Of a stretch of DNA of 64,000 nt, positions 33,592 to 41,932 are shown in pieces (position 1 is the stretch's first letter; every line of letters begins with the position of its first letter). The position numbers and the translations under genes are program-made. This DNA comes from Hyphomicrobiaceae bacterium (GTDB lineage: Bacteria; Pseudomonadota; Alphaproteobacteria; Rhizobiales; Hyphomicrobiaceae). The stretch covers positions 248,001-312,000 of the forward strand of contig JALHMB010000004.1 of the NCBI GenBank assembly GCA_022844275.1. Reading direction: 5' to 3'. Below the pieces are notes generated by a model. The model worked only from the letters and a program-made list of their open reading frames with translations, ran no database searches and had not been told where the DNA came from.

Positions 33592-34004
33592 TTGGACGCG
33601 CAATCGGAACCCACAGCGCCGTGTGGCTCGCAATTCCACGGGGGAGTGAACTTACTGCTCAAGATCGTGCTCAGCCTCCTGGCGAGCACGCTTGATCCGA
33701 CCGACCCCTCTGTGTTCCAGGCTCTGTTCGGTATGATCTTCACGGTCATCATCGCGCTGGAGTTGAAACGCTCCCTGCTGGTTCTGGCCGAGCGCATCGA
33801 CAGTGTCGTACAGGTGCGTGCAGTGCTGCTGATCGCGCTGCTTGCTAAGGTGCGCAAGCTCATCCCCTCGACCTAAAGGCGACTGATGCGCAGCAGCTGC
33901 TTGCACTAGCCGCCGCCGCCTTGCCGCTCGGCGCCGCGTACTGGATGGTTCGCGACCAGGATCGCCGCCGTAACGAAGCTATGGTAGCGGCGAAAGTGGG
34001 GTAG
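33592..34004 (+). pseudogene. psiE-like: PsiE family protein gene, frameshifted and N-terminally truncated
   Basis: The first frame (to the stop at 33874) encodes LASTLDPTDPSVFQALFGMI and FTVIIALELKRSLLVLAERI, VQVRAVLLIALLAKVRKLI, the core of the phosphate-starvation-inducible PsiE membrane protein family. Immediately afterwards the next frame continues with LDLKATDAQQLLALAAAALP and AAYWMVRDQDRRR, the expected C terminus, up to the stop at 34002-34004. The shift lies between 33862 and 33867. The N-terminal membrane helix of the family is also missing or replaced. Either the gene is decayed or the read contains an indel. Confidence 0.85.
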
Positions 34005-34176
34005 GCTATCAGGGACGAACCTCCGGTCGATCGCACGCTAGTTCCTGGCTGCCACGCGCCGGCCGATCCCGATAAGTTTCGACATTGGTAGGCGGCCGAC
34101 GACGGGCGACCGCGTGTGAATGGGAGGCCAATTATTGGCCCGTCGCAAAAGGTCGATATGTCGATCGGCTGATCCT

Positions 34177-34641
34177 TTATTCGATACCGATGATTTCTTC
34201 CTCGCTTGGCCCCACCGCGACCGCATCACCCATTTCCTTCCCCATCAGGGCTTGGGCAAGGGGGGAGGCGTAAGATAACGTCCCCTTTTTGGGGTCTGCC
34301 TCGTCAATTCCGACTATTCTATAGGTTCGAGTGGTGCCGTCCGGCCGCCTGAGAGTGACGCGCGAGCCGAACTGAACCTGAGATCCGCCGGTAGGTTCAG
34401 TAAGCTTGGCTGTCGCGAGCCTTGCGCTCCAATAGCGCAGATCCCGACCGATGCTGGCTGTCGCTAAAGTTTCGCCCTTGGCCCTGACCTCGTGCTGCCG
34501 TTTGGTGAGATCAGTAAGGGTATCTTCGATCTGGGCCAGTCCGTCGGCCGTCACCAGGTTGGGATGAGGGGGGATGGTGCGCTCAGGCAGCAGATCGCCT
34601 AGCTGATCTGCATCGGCTTCCCGGGTAAACGCCTTGCTCAT
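34177..34641 (-). CDS. GreA/GreB family elongation factor
   Basis: A 154-residue protein with the two-domain plan of Gre factors. A short N-terminal coiled coil, GLAQIEDTLTDLTKRQHEVR, inserts into the RNA polymerase secondary channel in the family. A C-terminal FKBP-like domain contains VQFGSRVTLRRPDGTTRTYR, IVGIDEADPKKGTLSYASPL and AQALMGKEMGDAV. It is nearer GreB-like accessory copies than housekeeping GreA. The acidic coiled-coil tip is not obvious, so cleavage-stimulating activity is uncertain. Start 34641 (MSKAFTRE) is preferred to 34671. It stands alone. Confidence 0.85.
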   Translation of the reverse strand: MSKAFTREADADQLGDLLPERTIPPHPNLVTADGLAQIEDTLTDLTKRQHEVRAKGETLATASIGRDLRYWSARLATAKLTEPTGGSQVQFGSRVTLRRPDGTTRTYRIVGIDEADPKKGTLSYASPLAQALMGKEMGDAVAVGPSEEEIIGIE

Positions 34642-35162
34642 GGCTAAGCGCCTTTCTCTCACGGCTTCCATCGCCTATCGCGGCCTGTAATACCACAGCT
34701 TTGATGAGCCAATCGCCCTCAAGCAAGCGAGCTGCATCCGTCACGCTTGAACGGCGTACGCCGACCGGTCGACCACAGCGCACACTGCGGCGGATAGCAA
34801 TCCGGCTCTCGCCATGTTCAAGAACCTTGAGCGCTTGCGAGCGTTTCCTAGTGATGGTTTTCGATCTTGATAAGTAATAGTGAGCTCGATCAGCGTATCT
34901 CACCAGTCTCGGATGTTGAACCCGATTAACATTGTTGCGATTTGGAAAGCCGCTCTTACCTCATGAGCGGACATGTTTGCCGCCAGTCATTGTGGTCGGC
35001 GTTGATGTTGGCTTGTGGGATCGACCGGCGATCGCGCCGACGTTTGGCCGCGGCGCCAGTTGCGCGCGCTGGCATCGGCACCGAGTCTGGCCGCCGACGC
35101 GATGATCAGTTAGTCTCCGAGAACGCGCGACGAGACGGGCCAATAGCGGAAGTTCGCATTGC
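34642..35162. other. gene-free stretch
   Basis: About 520 bases between the Gre-type gene and a cupin gene. The only open frames are short and Arg-rich. The part around 34960-34985 (GAGCGGACATGTTTGCCG) resembles other degenerate intergenic repeat DNA in the window. No RNA gene seen. Confidence 0.45.
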
Positions 35163-35516
35163 TCATTTCCTCAGATCGTCGCGGAGCCAGTCGATGATGA
35201 AGCGGTCGGAGGCGTGAATGCAGACCGCCACAAGCCGTTCCTCCCCGATCGCGGTGAAGCAATGGGGAGTTTCCGGTTTGACCACCAAAATATCGCCGGC
35301 ACCGGCAACCACGACCTTGCCGTCGATGGTCGCTTCAACCTGCCCAGAATGAACGATGCAGGTTTCGCTATAGGGATGCTTGTGCAAGCCCGGTCCTGCT
35401 CCGGGTTCGAGGTCTCCGACGAAGAAGGAGACGTCAATACCGTACCGCCCGCCTTCGAACTCGACCGCAGCGATGGCACCCTTCTGCTGTTCGCTCCGTT
35501 GCAGAATTTGAAACAT
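35163..35516 (-). CDS. cupin domain protein
   Basis: A 117-residue single-domain cupin. Motif 1 is GLHKHPYSETCIVHSGQVEA, with His-x-His and Glu metal ligands, and motif 2 VVKPETPHCFTAIG has the third His. Such proteins bind a divalent metal and act as small dioxygenases, isomerases or sensors; the specific reaction is unknown. Start 35516 (MFQILQ) has a good GGAGAACAAAG site upstream; the longer start at 35555 lacks homology. It is transcribed after the Tat-exported cupin gene on the same strand. Confidence 0.82.
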   Translation of the reverse strand: MFQILQRSEQQKGAIAAVEFEGGRYGIDVSFFVGDLEPGAGPGLHKHPYSETCIVHSGQVEATIDGKVVVAGAGDILVVKPETPHCFTAIGEERLVAVCIHASDRFIIDWLRDDLRK

Positions 35517-35673
35517 CTTTGTTCTCCAGGTTCCGCTACCAGCCCATTCCCGCATCGATCACGTCAGCGACACTCCCACGAAAACTCTCGAAGGTAGCTC
35601 CACGGCTCCTCGTGCCCTCGGCGCGATGGCTGGCCGGTTTTCGCTTCGATCGATTGCTGAAAGTCGGCTGATG

Positions 35674-36279
35674 CTAAGGCGCCGGCGCAATGCCGTGACG
35701 ACGCATGATCTCCGCCATCTTGATCCGGTCCGGCGGTCCGACGGTGGTAGCGTTGATCAGCGAGGCGGATTCACGGAAGAACTCCGGTCCGATCGCGGCC
35801 GGCGTGATCACGCACAGCGCCTTCACGTCAGCGGCAGTGTTGTTGTCGAAGCGGTGGACGGCGCCACGCGGGATGCACACGGCCTGCCCGGGCCCGACAT
35901 CAATGGCCGTCCCATTGACGGTCCAGGTCAGCACGCCGTCGATGCCGTAGATCGTCTCTTCATATTTCTCGTGGCTGTGGGCCGGAGCCGCGAGGGGCTG
36001 CCGGCCAGGGACGCTCAGCTCGAAGACAGCTAGACTGCCGCTCGAATTCGTGCCGGTGACGAGAAATCGGACTGCGAGCTGGCCAATTCGGATGGTCTCT
36101 TCTGCCGGATTGATTTTGAGCTGGCCCGCTGCGGCCCGTGATGCGGTCGCGAGCGGCATGAGGGCCGTTGCGGCGGATGCCGCAATTGCGGCTCCAAGAA
36201 TGCTGCGGCGATTGGGCTGGGTTGTAAGAGGGGCTTTCGCAGCAGTTTCCCGGTCGTTTGGCGATGCTGGCCTGATCAT
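35674..36279 (-). CDS. exported cupin domain protein (Tat signal)
   Basis: A 201-residue cupin with a twin-arginine signal peptide: NRRSILGAAIAASAATALMP at residues 23-42, followed by an Ala-rich cleavage region. The cupin motif is AHSHEKYEETIYGIDGV, with His-x-His...Glu, and the second motif IPRGAVHRFDN. Export by Tat implies that a metal is bound before transport. Activity is unknown. It is divergent from the LysR regulator at 36393 (113 bases), the classic layout of a LysR target gene. Confidence 0.82.
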   Translation of the reverse strand: MIRPASPNDRETAAKAPLTTQPNRRSILGAAIAASAATALMPLATASRAAAGQLKINPAEETIRIGQLAVRFLVTGTNSSGSLAVFELSVPGRQPLAAPAHSHEKYEETIYGIDGVLTWTVNGTAIDVGPGQAVCIPRGAVHRFDNNTAADVKALCVITPAAIGPEFFRESASLINATTVGPPDRIKMAEIMRRHGIAPAP

Positions 36280-36392
36280 GTGCTAGTATCCTGTGGTTGA
36301 TCAATCTCCCTAACTGCCAGGATCCGTAGCACTCGTGCGGGTGCCCCCGGCAGCCACATGTTTGTTCGACCGCCCGACAGAAGTGTTGAGCC

Positions 36393-37313
36393 ATGTTCGA
36401 CTGGAACGACCTTCGCTACCTGCTTGCGATCGCGCGTGAAGGCAGCACGCTTGCGGCCGCGAAAGCGCTCGGAGTCAGCCAGCCGACCGTGCAGCGGCGG
36501 CTCGCAGCGCTCGAGGAGCGCATCGGCCGCAAGCTCGTCGAGTTTCACCCGACTGGCTACCGGCTCACCGAGCTCGGCAAGGTTCTTGTCCCCCACGCCA
36601 TCGACGTTGAGCGCTCTGTTGAATCGTTCCAGCGGCAAGTGATATCGGCGGGCGAGGAGCTGACCGGTACGCTGCGGGTGACATGTCCGGAAGGGGTGGC
36701 GTCGCGCTTGCTGGGTCCGGTGATCGAGGCGTTTCGCGAAAAGCGTCCCGAGCTGCGCATCGATCTCATCATGACGGATCGCCGGCTTGATCTCGCAAAG
36801 GGAGAGGCCGAGGTCGCGCTGCGCATGCACGAGCCCGGCGAGGAGTCGCTAGTCGCACGCAGGATTGCCGACTCTCCATGGGCAATCTTCGCCAGCAAAT
36901 CGTACATCAGGCGGCACGGTCGGCCGGAGCGGCCAGAAGATCTGAACCAGCACGCGATAGTCGAATTTGCCGGCGAGCTTGCTGCCAATCATGCCGCGCG
37001 CTGGATGCAATCCGTAGCGCCGAATGCGGCCATCGCCGCCCGTGGCAATTCGATGCTTGGTGTGGTCGCAGCGGTGCGATCGGGCGCGGGATTGGCGCCA
37101 CTGCCGATGTTGCTTGGCGCTGCGGAGGACGGTCTCGAGCCAGTACTGACGTCGATCCCTGAAATCGACTCGAAGCTCTATTTGGTCATGCACGCTGACC
37201 TGCAGCACACTCCACGCGTTCGTGCGTTCTGCGACTTCGTGGTTGCCGAGTTCGCTCGCCTCCGCCCCTTTCGGAGGGGTGAGGTTAAGTCGGCTGATGG
37301 TCCAGCCGAATGA
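36393..37313 (+). CDS. LysR family transcriptional regulator
   Basis: A 306-residue LysR regulator. The HTH is at residues 4-62 (FDWNDLRYLLAIAREGSTLA, then SQPTVQRRLAALEERIGRKL); the effector domain contains LRVTCPEGVASRLLGPVIEA and LDLAKGEAEVALRMHEP. The type resembles GbpR/CrgA-like LysRs. It probably controls the divergent Tat-cupin and cupin genes; that is inferred from layout only. Confidence 0.88.
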   Translation: MFDWNDLRYLLAIAREGSTLAAAKALGVSQPTVQRRLAALEERIGRKLVEFHPTGYRLTELGKVLVPHAIDVERSVESFQRQVISAGEELTGTLRVTCPEGVASRLLGPVIEAFREKRPELRIDLIMTDRRLDLAKGEAEVALRMHEPGEESLVARRIADSPWAIFASKSYIRRHGRPERPEDLNQHAIVEFAGELAANHAARWMQSVAPNAAIAARGNSMLGVVAAVRSGAGLAPLPMLLGAAEDGLEPVLTSIPEIDSKLYLVMHADLQHTPRVRAFCDFVVAEFARLRPFRRGEVKSADGPAE

Positions 37314-37690
37314 CGAGAGCTGCATGGCAAGGACCGCGCCGGCTCATCAGCGAGACCCTAGCTTTCGGTCAACAGCGTGTGCCCGTAACCATCTCAAGTA
37401 ATTGATTCATACGCAGTGCCCGTCTAGTGGCGATCGCCTCAGCCAATCCCGACGGATCGGCGCCGGTGACCGACCCCACAGCGTACCCGGCCGGCAGATG
37501 TCGGGTTTGCGCACAGCGCGATGCGCCTGACGCGCGAGGAGACCATCCTTAGATTCCACGCTCATTCCCACGCTCGCTTCCACTGTCACACCCATGGGAG
37601 GCGGCTAGCTTGATCTTCGATGGGCAATAACACTGCCGATCCGGCGTCGAAGCGCACGTGAACGCCACGAACTCGTAAATGGAGATCGTC
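37314..37690. other. gene-free stretch
   Basis: About 380 bases downstream of the LysR gene with no supported coding sequence, RNA or clear repeat. Confidence 0.45.
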
Positions 37691-37873
37691 ATGAGAACGA
37701 CACACCGCACAATGCTCGCCTTGGTGCTCGGCGCTGCCAGCGCAACCGCCATCAGTGCCGTCACCATCAGTGCCGCCGAGCCGCCGACACGGACGGCGAT
37801 GTGGCTCGGCCAGACGGCGCCCATTGCGGCGCGGGCGGCGCTCGCAGCCATCACGCTCTATTGGATGCGATAG
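37691..37873 (+). CDS. possible small secreted peptide
   Basis: A 60-residue open frame with a plausible Sec signal peptide (MRTTHRTMLALVLGAASATA, then IS-rich) and about 30 mature residues rich in Ala and Thr. GGAG lies 6 bases before the ATG. Its 3' end overlaps the convergent secreted-protein gene by 16 bases. No homology recognised; it could be chance. Confidence 0.35.
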   Translation: MRTTHRTMLALVLGAASATAISAVTISAAEPPTRTAMWLGQTAPIAARAALAAITLYWMR

Positions 37874-39045
37874 ACGACAGGGCAATTGACGATCAAGCCT
37901 GCGGAGCCGAAGGTCTTTCCATCTGATCCTGACAGATAGCCTGACTTTACCAGACCTAGAATCGCGTGCTCGTCAGTCTGGCGAGAACGGGCACCTGCAG
38001 TCAGGGCTTTCGGAGTCCAAACCGCGGGATTGATGTCCCACAACGGGCTGTAGCGATGGGAGACGGTGGGAATGCTGCCCATAACGTTGAGCGGCGCACG
38101 CCCGTCGGAAAGCGCGCTATTCAGACCTTGCCGCAGTGGGTTGTCGACGCCGGTGTGGCCGTTGACGAAGGCGTATATCCGCTCGAGCGGGCTGAACACA
38201 TTCGTTTGTGGCCCAACCTTGATATCGGCCAGTGCCGGAGCGTATGTCGATGCCTCGAGAGCCGCGGGTACAGGATTGTTGGCTTCCGTCGACGTGTAGA
38301 GCACGGGTCGTCCAGCGCTGTAGCCTGTGGCAAGCTGGAGCGTAACCTTTCCGGCCTCCGGGCAGATGGAGACAACACGATCGTGCACGACGCGGTAGTC
38401 GGGATTGCCTTTGCAAAAGACGTTGAGCGTCGACGCCGCCACATCAAATGCAAGAACAGGCGCGTTGTAGATATGGCCGCCAGCGTTCTCGATCTTGACT
38501 AGTGGTGAATAGTCGGCGTCACCGATCGAACCGGGCTCCGCCAGCTTCGGGGGGAAGAAGTTAGGGGCGCTTCCCGGGATGACTTTGCGCTCCGGCCTGA
38601 AGTCGACTTTGCCCGCATCGAAGACGAGCGTGTGGCTGCCATCGAGCCGTGCAGAGCGCACGGATTTGCCGACGTTGGCGAACGTCAATTTGGGCGCGTA
38701 GTTGACGCCGAGTGCGTCGGCTTGCCCTTTGTCGTCGCTGTCCAGAAGAACGTACCAAACTGACTCACCCGATTTCATTCTGCCGAGATGCAGCGGAACG
38801 GTGACGGTGCCCGTTGCGAGATCCACCGTGCCGCTCGACAAGAGATTGAGCGGGCCGCGCTGGCTGATGTCTGTGCCCGCACGAGCTGGCTCTGAAGCTA
38901 CGAGGGGAATGTCGGCGGCTATGCTTGCCGGAGCTGGCTGACTGCCGAGGAACTCCGACGCGTGGGCAGACGGAGGCATCGCCATGACAAACACGGGAAG
39001 CAAGGTAAGCAGCCCTGCACGCATCACTTCGTTGTGTTGAGACAT
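37858..39045 (-). CDS. secreted protein of unknown function
   Basis: A 395-residue protein with a Sec signal peptide, MRAGLLTLLPVFVMAMPPSA ending in HAS, beginning about seven residues in. The mature part has a beta-rich character: GTVDLATGTVTVPLHLGRMK, then VWYVLLDSDDKGQADALGVN, and a C-terminal RYSPLWDINPAVWTP. C230-like and other Cys residues are few. I do not recognise a catalytic motif. The phrase structure recalls conserved bacterial proteins of about 400 residues annotated only as hypothetical. Starts at 39045, 39024 and 39096 are possible. It is divergent from the repeat-protein gene at 39298. Confidence 0.7.
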   Translation of the reverse strand: MSQHNEVMRAGLLTLLPVFVMAMPPSAHASEFLGSQPAPASIAADIPLVASEPARAGTDISQRGPLNLLSSGTVDLATGTVTVPLHLGRMKSGESVWYVLLDSDDKGQADALGVNYAPKLTFANVGKSVRSARLDGSHTLVFDAGKVDFRPERKVIPGSAPNFFPPKLAEPGSIGDADYSPLVKIENAGGHIYNAPVLAFDVAASTLNVFCKGNPDYRVVHDRVVSICPEAGKVTLQLATGYSAGRPVLYTSTEANNPVPAALEASTYAPALADIKVGPQTNVFSPLERIYAFVNGHTGVDNPLRQGLNSALSDGRAPLNVMGSIPTVSHRYSPLWDINPAVWTPKALTAGARSRQTDEHAILGLVKSGYLSGSDGKTFGSAGLIVNCPVVYRIQ

Positions 39046-39297
39046 CTTTATCGCTCCTGAGGTGGCGCTCATTCTCATCGGTCTGTCGTGCACCATGGGA
39101 CGACGGCAATCACGAAGGCCAATACCGCTCGGCTATCGATGCGATAGCGAGCCCATATTGGACCGAGGGGGCATAGCTCCCGCACAACTGCGATCGACGC
39201 CACTCGCGAAGGAAGATGATCGAGATCAGCTCGCGATGTGGGTGAAGTCCCGAGAGGCCCGGCCGCGCCTCAAACTCAAAGAGAGAGGTTCCCAATC

Positions 39298-39642
39298 ATG
39301 AAGACCCTTTCCTCCATCGGCCGCATCGCGTTCGTCGCTTCGGCCCTCGTTCTCAGCGCCTCGACGGTCTATGCCGAAGCATTCGATGCCCGACAATTCT
39401 TCGACAAGCTGGCCGCCGAGGGCGCGAGCATGCCGACCGGCTTCGATGCGAAGAAGTTCTTCGACAAGCTGCAGGCTGAAGGCGCCTCCGAGAAAAAGCC
39501 ACTCGATGCCACGGCCTTCTTCGACAAGCTGGCCGCCGAGGGGGCCAGCATGCCGGCCAGCTTCGACGCGAGGAAGTTCTTCGACAAGCTGCAGTTGGAG
39601 GGCGCCTCTTCCATGCCTCCAATGGTGGCTGCAAAGAAGTGA
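39298..39642 (+). CDS. secreted tandem-repeat protein (FFDKL..EGAS repeats)
   Basis: A 114-residue protein: a signal peptide of about 26 residues (MKTLSSIGRIAFVASALVLS, cleaved near VYA-EA) and then four repeats of about 20 residues built on FDA-x-x-FFDKL-x-x-EGAS. Repeats 1 and 3 read KLAAEGASMP, repeats 2 and 4 KLQxEGAS, so a 40-residue unit has been duplicated; the DNA shows the same 120-base periodicity. Each repeat should form a short amphipathic helix with the Phe-Phe and Leu on one face. There are no Cys residues. ATG 39298 follows GAGAGAGG. An HtrA-type protease gene follows 137 bases later. Function unknown; it could be a protease substrate, a chaperone-like periplasmic protein or an adhesin fragment. 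Confidence 0.8.
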   Translation: MKTLSSIGRIAFVASALVLSASTVYAEAFDARQFFDKLAAEGASMPTGFDAKKFFDKLQAEGASEKKPLDATAFFDKLAAEGASMPASFDARKFFDKLQLEGASSMPPMVAAKK

Positions 39643-39779
39643 GCACGAGTCCTCTTCTAACAACCGCTCTTCAATTGGTGTGAGGCGATGCGGGCCCGGT
39701 CTGCATTTGCGGCCCGTGCCCACTTCGTCGCGCCTGCCCGCTCAGATAGGCGTTTCCAAGGACCATCCTGGAGGGTGAC

Positions 39780-41138
39780 ATGTCCCGATTCAGCAAGGTA
39801 ATCGTCGCGCTTGCCATGGCGAGTGCACTTTCCGGAGAGGCCATTGCACAGCAGATGGTCGCGATGCCGCAACCCGGGCAGTCGAAGGCCGTGCCATCGC
39901 TCGCACCGATGCTCGAGCGCGTGTTGCCCGGCGTCGTCAGTATTCTCGTGACCGGCACGCGCGTGCGTCCCGCGGTCATTGGCGCAAGTTCGGAAGCTGT
40001 CGAGCCAGCCCCAGAGCCCTTTCGGAGTGGTGGCTCAGGAGTGATCGTCGACGCCGATCGAGGCATCATTCTCACCAACTATCATGTGATCGTCGATGCC
40101 CAACAGATTGAGATTTCACTCTCCGACGGCAGGATGGCGAAAGCCCAACTGATCGGCAGCGACGTCGCGACGGATGTCGCTGTGATACGTACGGATCTTC
40201 GAGATCTGACTGCTGTGCCCCTCGGGAACTCCGATCATCTGCGCGTCGGCGATTTCATCTGTGCCGTCGGGAGCCCCTTCGGCCTCGACGGGAGCGCGTC
40301 ACAGGGCATCGTCAGCGCTTTGATGCGCACGGACATCGGCTATGGGATCTTCGAGGACTTTATCCAGGTGGATGCTGCTGTGAATCCAGGGAACTCAGGC
40401 GGAGCCCTGGTGGATCTCGATGGGCGCCTCGTCGGTATCAACACGGCGACCGGTAGCGCGAAACTCCGCACGCAGGGCATTTCCTTCGCGATCCCGATCA
40501 ACCTGGCGCGGTCGGTCGCCAGCGAGCTAGAACGGAAAGGCACCTTCAAGCGCGGTGCTCTCGGCTTTCTCACCGAGAACATCGGCTTCGAGATGGCCCG
40601 TGCCATGAACTTGTCGCTGACGCGTGGCGCGGCTGTCGTCTCGGTGCTGCCTGGGTCGCCGGCTGCTGCCGCTGGCGTCAAGCAGGGCGAGGTCATCGTC
40701 GCAATCGACGACAAGCCAATTCGCAGTCACCGTGACTATGTGGCACGCGTTTCCACCACTCCGATCGGGCAATCGCTGACCGTCACTCTCGTCGGCGCGG
40801 GCGGACGCAAGGAATTGTCGATGGCGGTGAGCGATATCGTGGTCCCGCCCACGCCCGAGATCACGCCGTTGGAGCTCACGTCGCTAAAAGGTCTAACGCT
40901 TGGTGCGATGCTGCCCGGTTTCAAAGCATTCGGGGTCGTGCAGGGCGCCCGCGTGCTGACAGTAGAGGGTGCGGCTGCGCGGATCGGGCTCAAGACCGAT
41001 GACGTGGTGACCAAGGTCGATACGGCAATCGTACGAAATCCCTCCGATGTCTTCGACGCCGCATTGTCGAAGATGGGACGCTATCGCCTCGAGGTGTTCC
41101 GCGACGGCCGAACATTCTGGATCTGGGCTGATGCCTAG
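39780..41138 (+). CDS. periplasmic serine protease of the HtrA/DegP family
   Basis: A 452-residue trypsin-like protease with a Sec signal peptide (cleaved near IAQQ). The catalytic triad is complete: H102 in ILTNYHVIVD, D132 in SDVATDVAVI and S206 in VNPGNSGGALV. Two PDZ domains follow (about residues 255-345, GFLTENIGFEMARAMNLS..., and 365-450, LGAMLPGF...RIGLKTDDVV). Family members degrade or refold damaged envelope proteins. The strong GGAGG site sits 6 bases before the ATG. The regulatory loop LA looks short. The repeat protein upstream in the same direction may be a partner or substrate, but this is only suggested by position. Confidence 0.92.
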   Translation: MSRFSKVIVALAMASALSGEAIAQQMVAMPQPGQSKAVPSLAPMLERVLPGVVSILVTGTRVRPAVIGASSEAVEPAPEPFRSGGSGVIVDADRGIILTNYHVIVDAQQIEISLSDGRMAKAQLIGSDVATDVAVIRTDLRDLTAVPLGNSDHLRVGDFICAVGSPFGLDGSASQGIVSALMRTDIGYGIFEDFIQVDAAVNPGNSGGALVDLDGRLVGINTATGSAKLRTQGISFAIPINLARSVASELERKGTFKRGALGFLTENIGFEMARAMNLSLTRGAAVVSVLPGSPAAAAGVKQGEVIVAIDDKPIRSHRDYVARVSTTPIGQSLTVTLVGAGGRKELSMAVSDIVVPPTPEITPLELTSLKGLTLGAMLPGFKAFGVVQGARVLTVEGAAARIGLKTDDVVTKVDTAIVRNPSDVFDAALSKMGRYRLEVFRDGRTFWIWADA

Positions 41139-41378
41139 CCACGCAAATGCCTGAAGTGTGCATTCTTCATCGATTGCGATCGCTTACGTGGCGCCCGCCA
41201 GACCCTGGCTGGCGCCCGATTCCTTTGTCTTCTCCTCTCCTTGACACGATATGGCTGACTATAGGGAGTCGCTATCGACTTTGTAGACGATCGGTATTTC
41301 AGCCTTGCCCTGCGTCCTTCCAAGATCGTGGTGCCCAGGCGAAAACGCTTGGGCGATCCGATATACAGGAGACGCATC

Positions 41379-41855
41379 ATGAGAAATCCAGTCCCCCATT
41401 TGCTACTCGCCTCGAGCATTGCTGCCATCATAGGCCTATTTACGACGGGTTATTCGTTCGCCGGTCAGTGCCCGTCCGACAAGATCACCACTTCAGGCCA
41501 ACTGGCCGGCCCTGCCAAGCACTCTGGCGTTACCGACAAAGTGCTGACAATGATTCCGCTGGCTCAAGAGAGAGTGGCTCTCAAGGAGCACGCACTTCGA
41601 CTGCGTCGCCTCGTCGTCCAGCCGGGTGGGATCGTGGCCTGGCACAGTCATGCGGATCGGCCAGCCATCATCTACGTCGTTTCAGGCTCCATCACTGAGT
41701 ACACGACACACTGCCGCGTGCCGATCGTGCATCGCGCGGGTGAGACCTCGACGGAGGCGGGAGGGCTGTCCCATTGGTGGAAGAACCACACGCGGCGCCC
41801 CGTCGTGCTGCTCTCCGCGGACCTCCTCCACGACATGCAAGATCACAACATGTGA
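41379..41855 (+). CDS. secreted cupin domain protein
   Basis: A 158-residue protein with a signal peptide or N-terminal anchor (PHLLLASSIAAIIGLFTTGY, cleaved near SFA) and a cupin core: VVQPGGIVAWHSHADRPAII keeps His-x-His but has no Glu at the usual next ligand position. The second half has GGLSHWWKNHTRRPVVLLSA with possible His ligands. Function unknown. The start at ATG 41379 has CAGGAGACGC upstream. It is followed 77 bases later by an MFS transporter gene in the same direction. Confidence 0.75.
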   Translation: MRNPVPHLLLASSIAAIIGLFTTGYSFAGQCPSDKITTSGQLAGPAKHSGVTDKVLTMIPLAQERVALKEHALRLRRLVVQPGGIVAWHSHADRPAIIYVVSGSITEYTTHCRVPIVHRAGETSTEAGGLSHWWKNHTRRPVVLLSADLLHDMQDHNM

Positions 41856-41932
41856 GCGCAACTCATTGGGAAGCGCGCATCGAGATTCTTGCCTGCTTCC
41901 CAAATCATTGGCCGTAATCCGAGTGCACGCCC

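Noticed and set aside
34583-34903. 106-codon minus-strand frame upstream of the Gre-type gene
   Set aside because: Overlaps the real Gre start, Arg/Ser-rich, no recognisable domain.
39370-39630. Regular repeat that might be taken for a CRISPR array
   Set aside because: The periodicity (about 60/120 bases) keeps the reading frame and encodes the FFDKL repeats; there are no constant spacers-and-repeats or cas genes.
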